Positions 31,932 through 40,181 of a DNA stretch of 64,000 bases are shown one piece after another. This DNA comes from Kofleriaceae bacterium. GTDB taxonomy: Bacteria > Myxococcota_A > Polyangia > Haliangiales > Haliangiaceae. The stretch lies in the NCBI GenBank assembly GCA_020633495.1, contig JACKDR010000031.1, forward strand, positions 1 to 64,000. The letters run 5' to 3'. Made by a program: the position numbers and the translations under genes. Position 1 is the stretch's first letter, and every line of letters begins with the position of its first letter. The notes under the pieces were generated by a model. It made no database searches and was not told where the DNA came from. It saw only the letters and a program-made list of their open reading frames with translations.

Positions 31932-32357
31932 TCAGCAGCAGCCTGACTTCGGTCCCGCCTCCGGATCCGGCGACGCCGACGACGTCGCCGCCGCGGCCCG
32001 GGCGCGGGCTCCGCCGCAGCACCCCGACGCCGCCGGGGCCGCGACCTTCTTGACCACGACGCCGGCTAGCGCGGCGAGGGTGTCGCGCGACGGGTACGCG
32101 CCCTCGACCGCGATCCGGTCGCCGACCAGGATCAGCGGCAGGACCTCGGTGCCGCGCTCGAGCGCCTCCTTGACCACCGGCGTGGTGGCGAACGCCCCGG
32201 GCTGCTGCGACAGGTTGAAGCGCTCCACCGCGACGCCCTGCTGGACCAGCCAGTCGACGTCGGCGGCGAAGCGCACCAGCTCGGGGTCGACGCTGGGGCC
32301 GCAGATGCCGGTCGAGCAGCACATGGCGGGGTCGAAGACCCGGATGGTCACGGTCAT
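31932..32357 (-). CDS. arsD: arsenite metallochaperone ArsD
   Basis: 141 aa. Cys13, Cys14 and Cys19 in MCCSTGICG match the As(III)-binding trio of ArsD (12, 13, 18 in E. coli). The thioredoxin-like fold follows (LPLILVGDRIAVEGAYPSR). The C-terminal tail adds CC pairs (SGCCGG and a final CC) like the vicinal pairs of longer ArsDs. It hands As(III) to ArsA. AGGA lies 7 bases before ATG 32357. Confidence 0.93.
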   Translation of the reverse strand: MTVTIRVFDPAMCCSTGICGPSVDPELVRFAADVDWLVQQGVAVERFNLSQQPGAFATTPVVKEALERGTEVLPLILVGDRIAVEGAYPSRDTLAALAGVVVKKVAAPAASGCCGGARARAAAATSSASPDPEAGPKSGCC

Positions 32358-32373
32358 GGCGGAGTCCTTTCGA

Positions 32374-32389
32374 ATCGTCGTTTGACGAT
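32374..32389. promoter_or_regulatory. candidate ArsR operator upstream of arsD
   Basis: ATCGTC-GTTT-GACGAT, a perfect 6-4-6 inverted repeat in the 61-base arsR-arsD gap, 17 bases before arsD. Placement inside the operon, after arsR, suggests a second control point in addition to the arsR promoter. Confidence 0.55.
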
Positions 32390-32418
32390 ATGTGACGCGG
32401 TGGAGCGCTCGCCGCGCA

Positions 32419-32766
32419 TCACAGGCCTCCGATCAGGGCCTTGAGGCGGCGCAGCGTCCGCGGCTCGATGCAGTAGCAGACCCGCGGGCCGTCGACCGAG
32501 CCGCGGACCAGGCCGGCGTCCTTGAGGACCTTGAGGTGCTGCGACACCGTCGACTGCGCCAGCGGCAGCTCGTCGACGATATCGCCGCAGACGCACGAGG
32601 TCCGGCGGACCAGCAAGCGCAGGATCTGGACCCGCGCCGGGTGGCCGATCGCCTTGGCCAGGGCGGCCAGCTCGTCGTCGGCCTCGGCGCCCTCGACCGG
32701 CCTCAGATCCGGCGCCGGGTCGGCGGGGGGACAGCAGGCTTCGGAGGCGGCAGAGGCTTCGGCCAT
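32419..32766 (-). CDS. arsR: arsenical-responsive repressor ArsR
   Basis: 115-aa ArsR/SmtB winged helix. Helix-turn-helix segment LPLAQSTVSQHLKVLKDAGL; As(III)-sensing cysteines in TSCVCGDI (C58, C60) at the start of the recognition region, with an extra CC at residues 11-12 and a C-terminal VCYCI. It represses the operon and releases DNA when As(III) binds. First gene of arsR-arsD-arsA-acr3-MFS, with a near-consensus promoter directly upstream and no Shine-Dalgarno. Confidence 0.93.
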   Translation of the reverse strand: MAEASAASEACCPPADPAPDLRPVEGAEADDELAALAKAIGHPARVQILRLLVRRTSCVCGDIVDELPLAQSTVSQHLKVLKDAGLVRGSVDGPRVCYCIEPRTLRRLKALIGGL

Positions 32767-32775
32767 CGCCGATGC

Positions 32776-32804
32776 ACGATAATGACCGAGGCCGGGGCCG
32801 TCAA
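32776..32804 (-). promoter_or_regulatory. promoter of the ars operon
   Basis: Minus strand: TTGACG (32804-32799), exactly 17 bases, TATCGT (32781-32776), then 9 bases to the arsR ATG. This gives a leader of only 2-3 bases. Best-matching sigma-70-like promoter in the window. Confidence 0.65.
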
Positions 32805-32839
32805 CGTGGGGCGTTGCCGCACCCGCGGGCGCCGCCCCC

Positions 32840-33424
32840 CTACGGGGTCGCGGGGTTGGCCGCGCCCGGCGTCACCGTCGCGGTGGTCTGGAACGCCCCG
32901 GTGAGGTCGGGGATGCGCGCGTAGCTCACCACGTTGGTGTCGGTGCCGGCCTCGCCGTCGCCGTAGGTCACGGTGTCGACCATGACGTCGGCGGCGTCGA
33001 AGAACGTGAAGCTCTCGCCGCCCTGAGCGAGCTTGAAGCCCACCGAGGCGTCGGTGACCGCGAACTGCAGGTAGCCCATCGCCGGCACGATCGTGTCGGC
33101 GGGGAACACGCCCTTCATCGGCATGGTCGGATCGTCGGTGCAGTGCCAGCCCGAGACGTCGACCGGGTCCGGGTTGGGGTTGTACAGCTCGACCCAGTCT
33201 TCTTCGTAGGTGCCGCCGGTGACCCCGGCCGCGAAGACCTCGTCGAGGATCAGCGCGGCGGCCGGCGCCGCGTCGGGCGCCCCGGGCTCGCCGTCGATCG
33301 CGGGCGCCGCGTCGGGCGCGGCCGCGGCGTCGGGCGACGCGACGACGTCGTCGCCGGTCTGGGCGCCGCTGCAGGCGGCGGCGAGGGAGGTGACGAGGGT
33401 CAGCGAGATCAGGCGATGGTTCAT
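32840..33424 (-). CDS. lamin-tail-domain lipoprotein
   Basis: 194 aa. Signal MNHRLISLTLVTSLAAAC with a probable lipobox, an Asp/Ala/Pro tether, then a lamin-tail (LTD) fold: LILDEVFAAG, EEDWVELYNPNPDPVDVSGW and FTFFDAADVMVDTVTYGDGE are characteristic. LTD modules in bacteria are found on secreted or surface proteins and probably mediate binding. Last of three genes joined by 4-base overlaps; ATG 33424 overlaps the stop of the barrel gene. Confidence 0.82.
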   Translation of the reverse strand: MNHRLISLTLVTSLAAACSGAQTGDDVVASPDAAAAPDAAPAIDGEPGAPDAAPAAALILDEVFAAGVTGGTYEEDWVELYNPNPDPVDVSGWHCTDDPTMPMKGVFPADTIVPAMGYLQFAVTDASVGFKLAQGGESFTFFDAADVMVDTVTYGDGEAGTDTNVVSYARIPDLTGAFQTTATVTPGAANPATP

Positions 33425-34605
33425 GGCAAGCCCCAGGACGAGTCGGCGGACATCAGGATCAGGACGCGCGTGGCCTCGGCGGCCTCGGTGGCGCCCGGGA
33501 ACGGACCGGCGCCGGCGCCGGCGCCCTCGTGCTCGACGCCGGCGAACACGCGCAGCGCGCCGCGGCGGGACGCCGACGGCTCGCTCCACACCCCGGCCGA
33601 CAGCACCCAGCGCGCGTCGCCGCCGGTGTCGACGTCGGGATCGAAGCGATCGTAGCGGACCCAGCCGCCGAGCCAGCGCCGCCACAGCGCGGCGGTCGCC
33701 CACGCGCCGGCGCCGCGGGCGTCGACGCCGCCCTGCCCGGCGAAGCCGAACGCCTGCACGGCCTCGGCGCCGACGCCGACGTCGTCGCCGGCCAGCGTGA
33801 CCGCGGCGGCGAGCCGACGATCGCTGGCCGAGCCGGCGCCGACCGAGCCGTCGCGCGCGGCGAGCTGGACCCGCAGCCGCGCCGGCCCGAGGACGCCCAG
33901 GCAGCCGCGCCACGGCGACACCGCGACCACCGCGGTGGTGTTCTTGCCGGCGTTCTGCTCGATCTGGTGGCGACCTTCACCGTTGAGGACCGAGACCGAC
34001 ACGGTCGCGAGGTCGCGATAGCGCGCGATCGCGGTGGCGCCAGCGTCGGAGGTGTCGAAGAACCCGCCGCGCTCGGCGAGCGTGGGCGACACCGGGCGCA
34101 GCGGGTAGCCGGTCTCGAGCGCCTCGACCCACGGATCCGGCACCAGGCCGAGGCGCGCCTCGAGCCGCACGGGCCCGGTCTCGGCGGTGACGAAGCCCCA
34201 GGCGCGCTTGACCCGGATCACCAGCGAGTCGCCGTCGATGCCGAACAGGCTCTGCGGCGACGCCGAGCGCAGCGACTCGAGCCGCAGCTCGGCGCCGGCG
34301 CGCGGGCCCAGCGGCGCGCGGACCCCGAGCTCGCCGCGCCCGAGCTCGAACGCGCCGTCGTCCTCGGTGGCGGTGTGGCGCTGGGTGAAGCCGCCGAACA
34401 GCTGCAGGTCGACGGTGGCGGTGGCGGGCCACGCGGCCCCGTCACCGTCGTCCGCGGCGTCTCCGGCATCACCGCTGGCGGCGGCGCCGCCGACACCCGG
34501 ATCGGCGACCTCGTCGGCCGCGGCCGGCGCCGCCGCGCCGGCCACCGCGGCGGCGATCCCGACGGCGACCACGGCGGCGCGCGTCGCCGCGCCCACCGGG
34601 ATCAC
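33421..34605 (-). CDS. outer-membrane porin-like protein
   Basis: 394 aa. A signal peptide (VVAVGIAAAVAGAAAPAAA) and an acidic spacer precede a series of amphipathic strands (VDLQLFGGFTQRHTA, RVKRAWGFVTAETGPVRLEA, GWVRYDRFDPDVDTGGDARW), the organisation of a phosphate-selective-porin-like barrel. No specific family recognised. GTG 34605 overlaps the DUF2252 stop by 4 bases (GTGA) and its stop overlaps the next ATG, so all three genes are translated together. Confidence 0.68.
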   Translation of the reverse strand: MIPVGAATRAAVVAVGIAAAVAGAAAPAAADEVADPGVGGAAASGDAGDAADDGDGAAWPATATVDLQLFGGFTQRHTATEDDGAFELGRGELGVRAPLGPRAGAELRLESLRSASPQSLFGIDGDSLVIRVKRAWGFVTAETGPVRLEARLGLVPDPWVEALETGYPLRPVSPTLAERGGFFDTSDAGATAIARYRDLATVSVSVLNGEGRHQIEQNAGKNTTAVVAVSPWRGCLGVLGPARLRVQLAARDGSVGAGSASDRRLAAAVTLAGDDVGVGAEAVQAFGFAGQGGVDARGAGAWATAALWRRWLGGWVRYDRFDPDVDTGGDARWVLSAGVWSEPSASRRGALRVFAGVEHEGAGAGAGPFPGATEAAEATRVLILMSADSSWGLP

Positions 34606-36080
34606 GGCCCCCCCAGCAGCGGGCCCTCGTCGTCGAGGAGCGCGCCGAAGATCGCGAAGTCGTCGAGGACCACCGGCAGGTAGCCGGCGACGAACCCGGC
34701 GGTCTCGTCGACGAAGCCGTCGCCGTCGCCGTCCAGCGCCGCCGCGATCGCCGCGGCGGCGGGCGCGCCGTCGAGCGTCGGCGCCCCGGCGTGACCGCGC
34801 GCCAGCAGCCGCCCGCACTGCCGCGCCAGCTCGATGACGTCGGCCTCGACCCAGTCGGCGGAGCCGACCTTGTCGAGCAGGCGATCGAACGACAGGCCCT
34901 TCTGGTACGCGGTCCGGTCGCGGACCTTGAAGGCCATGCCGACGACGGTGGCCCACCCGAGCAGGGGATCGTCGTCGTCGCCCTCCTGCAGGCTGCGCTG
35001 CAGGCGCACCTGGCGCTCGCCGTTGTCGACGAACGGCAGGTCGGGGAAGCGGTCGACCGGGTACGCCACGGGATCTCCTGACTCCTTGAGCTCGAGCAGG
35101 ACGTCGTCGCCGTCGTCGGCGGTCGCGCCCTCGACCAGGACGTAGAACCGCAAGAGCGGGTAGCTGCGGACGCCGGCGCCCAGCCGCCGCGCCGTGCCCT
35201 TGACCGCGAAGAACCCGGCGGGCCGGGCGCCGGCATCGATCAGCGTCGCCGGGTATTCCGCCATCAGAGCGTCGACCAGATCGGCCTCGGCCGCCGTCAG
35301 TGCCACGGTCTCGTCGTCGATGACGCCGTCGATCGGCGACGCGCCGTGGACGCCGTAGACCACGGTGCGCGGCGTGCCGTCGGTGTAGTCGGTCAGCTCC
35401 TGCCGGGCGCCGCCGTCGCGATCGGCGCGCCGCAGCAGGTCGTCGAGGATCGTCCCGGCCGGCGTGCCCGCGTGGATCACGGTCGGCGCGGCGCCGGCGG
35501 CGACCCGCGCGAGCTCCTCGACGTAGCCCTCGGCCACCGCGCGCGCGGCCGCCGGCGCCGCGGTCGCGGGCAGGCCGCGGTCCTCGGCGAGGCGCGCGGC
35601 CAGCGCGAACGACAGGGCCAGGCGCCGGACGTCGAACCAGTACGGCCCGAAGGTGGCGCCGTCGAAGTCATTGAAGTCGGCGAGCACCTGGCCGTCGCCG
35701 CGGCGGTAGGCGCCGACGTTCTCGAGGTGAGGATCGCCGACCAGCCGGACCCGCGCCGCCGCGGCGCCGCCGTGGCCGGTGGCGCGGTAGCCGGGGCTGC
35801 CCGGCGTGGTCAGGTCGAGCGCGAACAGATCGGCGGTGCCGCGCAGCCAGTCGTACGGGTGCGCCGCCATCAGCCGCAGCTGCCCGGCGGTGAGCGCGGG
35901 CTCGCGCAGCATCATGCGGCGGTTGTCGTCGACCAGCGCGCCGTGCAGCCAGGCTCGCCGCGACGCCGCCGGGTCGTCGCCCGCCGGCTGCGCGCATCCG
36001 CCGGTCGCGGCCGCGGCCGCGGCGATCGCCAGCGACAGCGCGGGCGCGAGCACGATCGCGCGCGGGACGACGGACGACAT
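34602..36080 (-). CDS. exported DUF2252 (kinase-fold) protein
   Basis: 492 aa. DUF2252 landmarks: VRLVGDPHLENVGAYR and VLADFNDFDGATFGPYWFD, which mirror the catalytic (GDxHxxN) and metal-binding (DFD) loops of aminoglycoside-phosphotransferase-like kinases, then FFAVKGTARRLGAG. ATG 36080 gives a long hydrophobic signal ending TGGC, a probable lipoprotein signal; most DUF2252 proteins have none. First gene of the overlapping trio with a barrel and an LTD lipoprotein, so a cell-envelope role is likely. No Shine-Dalgarno; upstream in-frame extension to 36338 is compositionally non-coding. Confidence 0.78.
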   Translation of the reverse strand: MSSVVPRAIVLAPALSLAIAAAAAATGGCAQPAGDDPAASRRAWLHGALVDDNRRMMLREPALTAGQLRLMAAHPYDWLRGTADLFALDLTTPGSPGYRATGHGGAAAARVRLVGDPHLENVGAYRRGDGQVLADFNDFDGATFGPYWFDVRRLALSFALAARLAEDRGLPATAAPAAARAVAEGYVEELARVAAGAAPTVIHAGTPAGTILDDLLRRADRDGGARQELTDYTDGTPRTVVYGVHGASPIDGVIDDETVALTAAEADLVDALMAEYPATLIDAGARPAGFFAVKGTARRLGAGVRSYPLLRFYVLVEGATADDGDDVLLELKESGDPVAYPVDRFPDLPFVDNGERQVRLQRSLQEGDDDDPLLGWATVVGMAFKVRDRTAYQKGLSFDRLLDKVGSADWVEADVIELARQCGRLLARGHAGAPTLDGAPAAAAIAAALDGDGDGFVDETAGFVAGYLPVVLDDFAIFGALLDDEGPLLGGP

Positions 36081-36382
36081 CGGCCGGCGGACGTTGCCGC
36101 GGGTCGGTGACAGCCCGGTGTCGGGCGCGCGCCAGGGCGGTGTCCGCGCTCGCGGCGGCGCGGCGAGCCGCCGTGGACCGCCCGCCGGGGCGGTGCTAGC
36201 CTCGCGGGCGTCGCCCGATTCTCCTTCGATTCCAGCCCCCTGGGCCACGTGGGCCACCTGGCCGACGAAATCGTCGACCCCGTGTCGATCGGGCGCCCGC
36301 CGGTTCGTCGTGTTCACGAACGGCGCGTGGCGAGCCACCCGCCCCCATCCCCCGACCCCTTCACACGACCCGGAGCAACCCG
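36081..36382. other. 302-base divergent intergenic region
   Basis: Separates the DUF2252 operon from the DGPF/ECF pair. I see no coding pattern in it. A TAGCCT hexamer occurs near 36198 but no gene starts at the matching distance. GGAG 7 bases before ATG 36383 is the Shine-Dalgarno of the right-hand gene. Confidence 0.4.
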
Positions 36383-36787
36383 ATGCGCTTCATGATGCTG
36401 ATGATCCCCGGCGGCTACAACGACGCGACGCCCGGCACGATGCCCGACCCCGCCGAGGTCACCAAGATGATGGCCTACAACCAGGCCCTGAACGACGCCG
36501 GCATCCTGCTGTCCGCCGACGGCCTGCACCCGCCCTCGATGGGCGCGCGCGTCAGCTTCGCCGACGGCACGGCGACGGTCCACGACGGCCCGTTCGCCGA
36601 GGCCAAGGAGGTGCTCGGCGGCTACTGGATGCTGCAGGTGCGCTCGCGCGCCGAGGCGATCGAGTGGGCGCGGCGGTGCCCGGCGCGGCCCGAGGACGTC
36701 ATCGAGATCCGCCAGGTCCAGGACATCAGCGAGTTCCCCGAGGACATCCAGCGCGCCGCCGCCGACCTCCAGCTCGGCAAGGACTAG
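36383..36787 (+). CDS. YciI/DGPF-domain protein (ECF42 partner)
   Basis: 134 aa. MRFMMLMIPGG at the start and VHDGPFAEAKEVLGGYW, with the DGPF signature, identify the YCII-related DGPF family (ferredoxin-like fold). These proteins are almost always encoded next to ECF42-group sigma factors, as here (8-base gap). The biochemical function is unknown; a role in signalling to or with the sigma factor is assumed from conservation of the pairing. Shine-Dalgarno GGAG 7 bases before ATG. Confidence 0.9.
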   Translation: MRFMMLMIPGGYNDATPGTMPDPAEVTKMMAYNQALNDAGILLSADGLHPPSMGARVSFADGTATVHDGPFAEAKEVLGGYWMLQVRSRAEAIEWARRCPARPEDVIEIRQVQDISEFPEDIQRAAADLQLGKD

Positions 36788-36795
36788 CCGGCGAC

Positions 36796-38061
36796 GTGGC
36801 CGACGCCGCGCGCAGCGCGATCGAGACGGTGTGGCGGATCGAGGCGCCGCGCCTGATCGGCGGGCTGGTCCGGATCGTCCGCGACCTCGACCTCGCCGAG
36901 GAGCTCGCCCAGGAGGCGCTGGTCGCCGCCCTCGAGCGGTGGCCGACGTCCGGGATCCCGGACAACCCGGGCGCGTGGCTGATGACGACCGCCCGGCACC
37001 GCGCGATCGACGAGCTGCGCCGGCGCGCCCGCGTCGACCGCAAGCACGACGAGCTGGGCGCCCAGCTGCCGACCTCGACGACGCCGGATCTGGCGGCGGC
37101 GATCGACGACGGCGCGGTCGGCGACGACGTCCTGCGGCTGATGCTGATCGCGTGCCACCCGGTGCTGTCGGCCGAGGCCCGGGTCGCGCTGACGCTGCGG
37201 CTGCTCGGCGGCCTCACCACCGAGGAGATCGCGCGCGCGTTCCTGACCCCCGAGCCGACGATCGCGCAGCGCATCGTGCGCGCCAAGCGCACCCTCGGCG
37301 AGGCCCGGGTGCCGTTCGAGGTGCCGCGCGGCGCCGAGCTGACGGCGCGGCTGGCGTCGGTGCTCGAGGCGGTCTACCTGATCTTCAACGAGGGCTACGC
37401 CGCGACCCGCGGCGACAGCTGGCTGCGCGCCGAGCTGTGCGACGACGCCCTGCGCCTGGGCCGCATCCTGGCCCAGCGCGTCCCCGACGTCGCCGAGGTC
37501 CACGGCCTGGTCGCGCTGATGGAGCTGCAGGCGTCGCGCGCCGCCGCGCGCGTCGACGCCCGCGGCGCGCCGATCCTGCTGCTCGATCAGGATCGCGGCC
37601 GCTGGGATCACCTGCTGATCCAGCGCGGCCTGGCCGCGCTCGGCCGCGCCGAGGCGATGGGCGGCCCGCTCGGGACCTACACCCTGCAGGCCGCGATCGC
37701 CGCGTGCCACGCCCGCGCCCGCACCGCCGACGCCACCGACTGGCCACGCATCGTCGCGATCTACGACGCCCTCGCCGAGATGACCCGGTCGCCGGTGGTC
37801 GAGCTCAACCGCGCGGTCGCGGTCGCGATGGCGTTCGGGCCCGCCGCCGGCCTCGAGCTGGTCGACCAGCTCGTCGACCTGCCGGCGCTGCGCCGCTACC
37901 ACCTGCTGCCCAGCGTCCGCGGCGAGCTGCTGGTCCGCCTCGGCCGCCTCGACGAGGCCCGCGTCGAGCTCGAGCGCGCCGCCGCGATGACCCAGAACCG
38001 CCGCGAGCGCGACGTCCTGCTGGCCAAGGCCGCCGCCTGCCGCGGCGGCGTGCCGTCGTAG
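36796..38061 (+). CDS. ECF42-type RNA polymerase sigma factor with C-terminal TPR-like domain
   Basis: 421 aa. Sigma region 2 (LAEELAQEALVAALERWP ... WLMTTARHRAIDELRRRAR, residues about 30-80) and region 4 (RVALTLRLLGGLTTEEIARAF ... TIAQRIVRAKRTL, about 130-170) are followed by about 240 residues of helical repeats (AVYLIFNEGYAATRG, VVELNRAVAVAMAFGPAAGL). This architecture and the adjacent DGPF gene are diagnostic of ECF42. There is no anti-sigma gene; the C-terminal domain itself is thought to control activity. GTG 36796 follows the DGPF stop by 8 bases. Confidence 0.92.
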   Translation: MADAARSAIETVWRIEAPRLIGGLVRIVRDLDLAEELAQEALVAALERWPTSGIPDNPGAWLMTTARHRAIDELRRRARVDRKHDELGAQLPTSTTPDLAAAIDDGAVGDDVLRLMLIACHPVLSAEARVALTLRLLGGLTTEEIARAFLTPEPTIAQRIVRAKRTLGEARVPFEVPRGAELTARLASVLEAVYLIFNEGYAATRGDSWLRAELCDDALRLGRILAQRVPDVAEVHGLVALMELQASRAAARVDARGAPILLLDQDRGRWDHLLIQRGLAALGRAEAMGGPLGTYTLQAAIAACHARARTADATDWPRIVAIYDALAEMTRSPVVELNRAVAVAMAFGPAAGLELVDQLVDLPALRRYHLLPSVRGELLVRLGRLDEARVELERAAAMTQNRRERDVLLAKAAACRGGVPS

Positions 38062-38107
38062 GCGTGTGCGCCGGCGCACGGCGGGACGGTGACGCCGGCG
38101 CGAGGCG

Positions 38108-38136
38108 TCGACTTCGTGAGCCGTTCGCGCGATCAT
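38108..38136 (+). promoter_or_regulatory. candidate leaderless promoter
   Basis: TCGACT (38108-38113), 17 bases, GATCAT (38131-38136), 6 bases, GTG 38143. Supports GTG 38143 rather than GTG 38089 as the start of the following lipoprotein. Confidence 0.45.
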
Positions 38137-38142
38137 CGCGAC

Positions 38143-38928
38143 GTGTCGTGGCGCGTGATCGCGTGGCTGGGGATCGCGGTGAGCGCCGCGGGCTGCCTGT
38201 CGAGCCGTCACGATTGCGACGAGCCACGCCCCGGGTGCACCGAAGCCCAGTGCCTCGCCGGCGACTGCGTCGACGGCACCGTGTTCCGCTGCGAGCCCGA
38301 CACGGGCGAGTGGGTCGCCTCCAGCACGGTCTGCGAGGGGCACGCCGCTCCGGTCGACGGCACGCTGGTGGTCGCGCAGCGGGTCGCCTCGATCAGCGGC
38401 ACCTGCCCGGCGCTGGCGCCGCGCAGCCCGGTCGTCCTCGAGATCGCGCCCGACGACACCGTCACCGCGACGGCGCCGACGACCCTCGTCGCTGGCCATG
38501 CCAGCACCGGCACCGAGGCAGGATCCGTCACGGCCACCCTGACCGACACGTGGCGCGGCGCGCCGGTGTCCATGTCCTACGCCCTCCAGATCGACTGGCA
38601 CCGCCAGGTGATCGCGGCGACCGGCGCCGCGACCGTCGACGGCTGCGACGCCGCGCTCGAGCTATCGGCGGCGCTGTGCCCCGCTGGCGTCGTCGCGTGC
38701 CCGGCCGCCGACGCCAGCCATACGGTGCGCTGCATCGACGGGGTCGTGACCGCCACTCCGGTCGACCGCTACCGCTTCTGCGCGCCCGACACGACCACCG
38801 AGGTCTGCGCGGTCGCGACCTCGTCGATCGCCGCCTGTCCCGGCGCCTGCGTCGACGGCGACGCCCGCGTGTTCGACACCGACGCCGCCTATGCAGCGTT
38901 CGATCCGCGCACGCTGTGCGCGCCGTAG
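38143..38928 (+). CDS. Cys-rich lipoprotein, hypothetical
   Basis: 261 aa, not recognised. Signal VIAWLGIAVSAAGC with lipobox-like SAAGC, then a Cys-rich head (CDEPRPGCTEAQCLAGDC, continuing to TVFRC and TVCEG) like the small disulfide modules on myxobacterial surface proteins, a middle beta-rich domain, and a C-terminal part with about eight more Cys (CPAGVVACPAADASHTVRC). An even cysteine count suggests disulfides outside the cytoplasm. GTG 38143 chosen because the signal then starts at residue 1 and a -10-like hexamer lies 6 bases upstream; GTG 38089 is the alternative. Confidence 0.6.
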   Translation: MSWRVIAWLGIAVSAAGCLSSRHDCDEPRPGCTEAQCLAGDCVDGTVFRCEPDTGEWVASSTVCEGHAAPVDGTLVVAQRVASISGTCPALAPRSPVVLEIAPDDTVTATAPTTLVAGHASTGTEAGSVTATLTDTWRGAPVSMSYALQIDWHRQVIAATGAATVDGCDAALELSAALCPAGVVACPAADASHTVRCIDGVVTATPVDRYRFCAPDTTTEVCAVATSSIAACPGACVDGDARVFDTDAAYAAFDPRTLCAP

Positions 38929-38932
38929 CGCC

Positions 38933-39550
38933 TCAGTCGCCGCACCACCGGAGCGGGCGGGCGCGACGCTGCCAGCGCAGCGGCACCGCGATCCGCGACG
39001 AGGTGGAGCCGTCCCAGCGCACCGCGAGGTCGTGTGCGGCCAGGACGTCGACGGTCTCCTGCGCGATCGTCTTGTCCGCCGCGTCGTCGCCGTCGAAGGC
39101 GCCAAAGGCCAGGAACAGGGGACCACCGTCCGCGACCGCCTCGGTGTCCTGCACGTGATAGAAGGCGTAGCCTCGGGCCATGCCACCATCGGCGACGATG
39201 GTGTCGCGCTCCGCCCCCATCGTGGCATGGCCGCAGTTCTGGCAGCACCACCAACGGTGCCGCGCCAGGATCCCGCGCTCGTTGAGCTCGTCGAACGCGG
39301 CGTCGAGCCGATCGCAGTCGGTGATCGCCGGCCAGGCGGCGGCCTCGTCACGGTGTCGCGCCGCGGCCTCGGCGTACAGCGCCGGCAGCTCCGCCTCGAA
39401 GGCCTCGAGCGCCGGGCCTTCCAGCTCGTCGCCGTAGACGTCGCTGACTCGCTCGAGGTGATGCGTCGCGTGGTCGAGGCCTTCGCGCAGGGCACAGCGA
39501 AACAGCTCGATCACCTGTTCGCGCAACTCGGGGTCCATATCGACGAGCAT
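38933..39550 (-). CDS. DUF6891-like hypothetical protein
   Basis: 205 aa, cytoplasmic, function unknown. Landmarks: an acidic helical N-terminal half, ERGILARHRWWCCQNCGHATM with a CxxC pair that could bind zinc, GYAFYHVQDTEAVADGGPLF, then a C-terminal RIAVPLRWQRR. The arrangement resembles DUF6891 proteins. Start is uncertain between ATG 39550 and ATG 39538; the latter lies 7 bases after a CATGCT hexamer. Convergent with the Cys-rich lipoprotein, 4 bases apart. Confidence 0.65.
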   Translation of the reverse strand: MLVDMDPELREQVIELFRCALREGLDHATHHLERVSDVYGDELEGPALEAFEAELPALYAEAAARHRDEAAAWPAITDCDRLDAAFDELNERGILARHRWWCCQNCGHATMGAERDTIVADGGMARGYAFYHVQDTEAVADGGPLFLAFGAFDGDDAADKTIAQETVDVLAAHDLAVRWDGSTSSRIAVPLRWQRRARPLRWCGD

Positions 39551-39658
39551 GCCAGACGCCGCGCCCCGACGGCGCCCTGCGCCGCCGCCGTGCCCGCACG
39601 ACACACGAACGGCGCGATCGGTCACGACGCGCCCGGCACCGGCGTGCGCCGGCGCGGC

Positions 39659-40066
39659 CTACAGGTGCCGGGTCTCGGCCGGCGGCTCGAGCCAGGCGTC
39701 GTCGCGGCCGTTGAAGAACCGCACCGGCGCGGCCGCCAGCTCGGCGTCGTCGGCGTCGTCGAGGCAGCCCAGGTTGACCGAGACGAAGTCGCCGCCGATC
39801 TCCGCGATGTGGCCGTGGCCGAAGACGTGGATGCCGCAGCGGCGGCAGAAGCGGTGGTGGCCCTGGAGGGTGCCGAACTGGTAGTCGCCGAGGACGTCGT
39901 CGCCGGCCAGCAGCTCGAACGCCGCCGGCTTGACGTGGGCGCCCCACTTGCGGGTCTTGCGGCAGATCGAGCAGTTGCACCGGCCGGTGCCCTGGCGCAG
40001 GTCGAGGGTGACGCGGTAGCGGACCGCGCCGCAGTGACAGGTGCCGTGATAGGTCTTCGCGCTCAT
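39659..40066 (-). CDS. GFA (CENP-V/glutathione-dependent formaldehyde-activating) family protein
   Basis: 135-aa zinc protein. Zinc-binding cysteines are all in place: GTCHCGAVRYRV, RCNCSICRKTR and RFCRRCGIHVFG. The family was named for S-hydroxymethylglutathione synthesis but most members have no proven reaction. Shine-Dalgarno GAGGA 6 bases before ATG 40066. Divergent from a WYL regulator whose likely operator lies in the 115-base gap, so it is probably that regulator's target. Confidence 0.87.
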   Translation of the reverse strand: MSAKTYHGTCHCGAVRYRVTLDLRQGTGRCNCSICRKTRKWGAHVKPAAFELLAGDDVLGDYQFGTLQGHHRFCRRCGIHVFGHGHIAEIGGDFVSVNLGCLDDADDAELAAAPVRFFNGRDDAWLEPPAETRHL

Positions 40067-40143
40067 CGTGATCCTCGTCGGTGTGGAGGGAGGTGAGGGC
40101 GACGGTGATCGCCGCCGTCGCGGACCACCCTACGCGCCATTGC

Positions 40144-40175
40144 GGACAGTTCCTGTCCTCGACCTGCGCTAGGGT
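40144..40175 (+). promoter_or_regulatory. WYL-regulator promoter with perfect operator
   Basis: GGACAG-TTC-CTGTCC (40144-40158), a perfect 6-3-6 palindrome, ends 11 bases before TAGGGT (40170-40175), itself 6 bases before ATG 40182. The palindrome covers the expected -35 position, so binding would block the regulator's own promoter and could also act on the divergent GFA gene. Confidence 0.6.
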
Positions 40176-40181
40176 CGGCGC

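Noticed and set aside
36198..36382. Small ORF VARFSFDSSPLGHVGHL after a TAGCCT hexamer
   Set aside because: Would need a GTC start and becomes Arg/Pro-rich within 30 codons; overlaps the DGPF Shine-Dalgarno.
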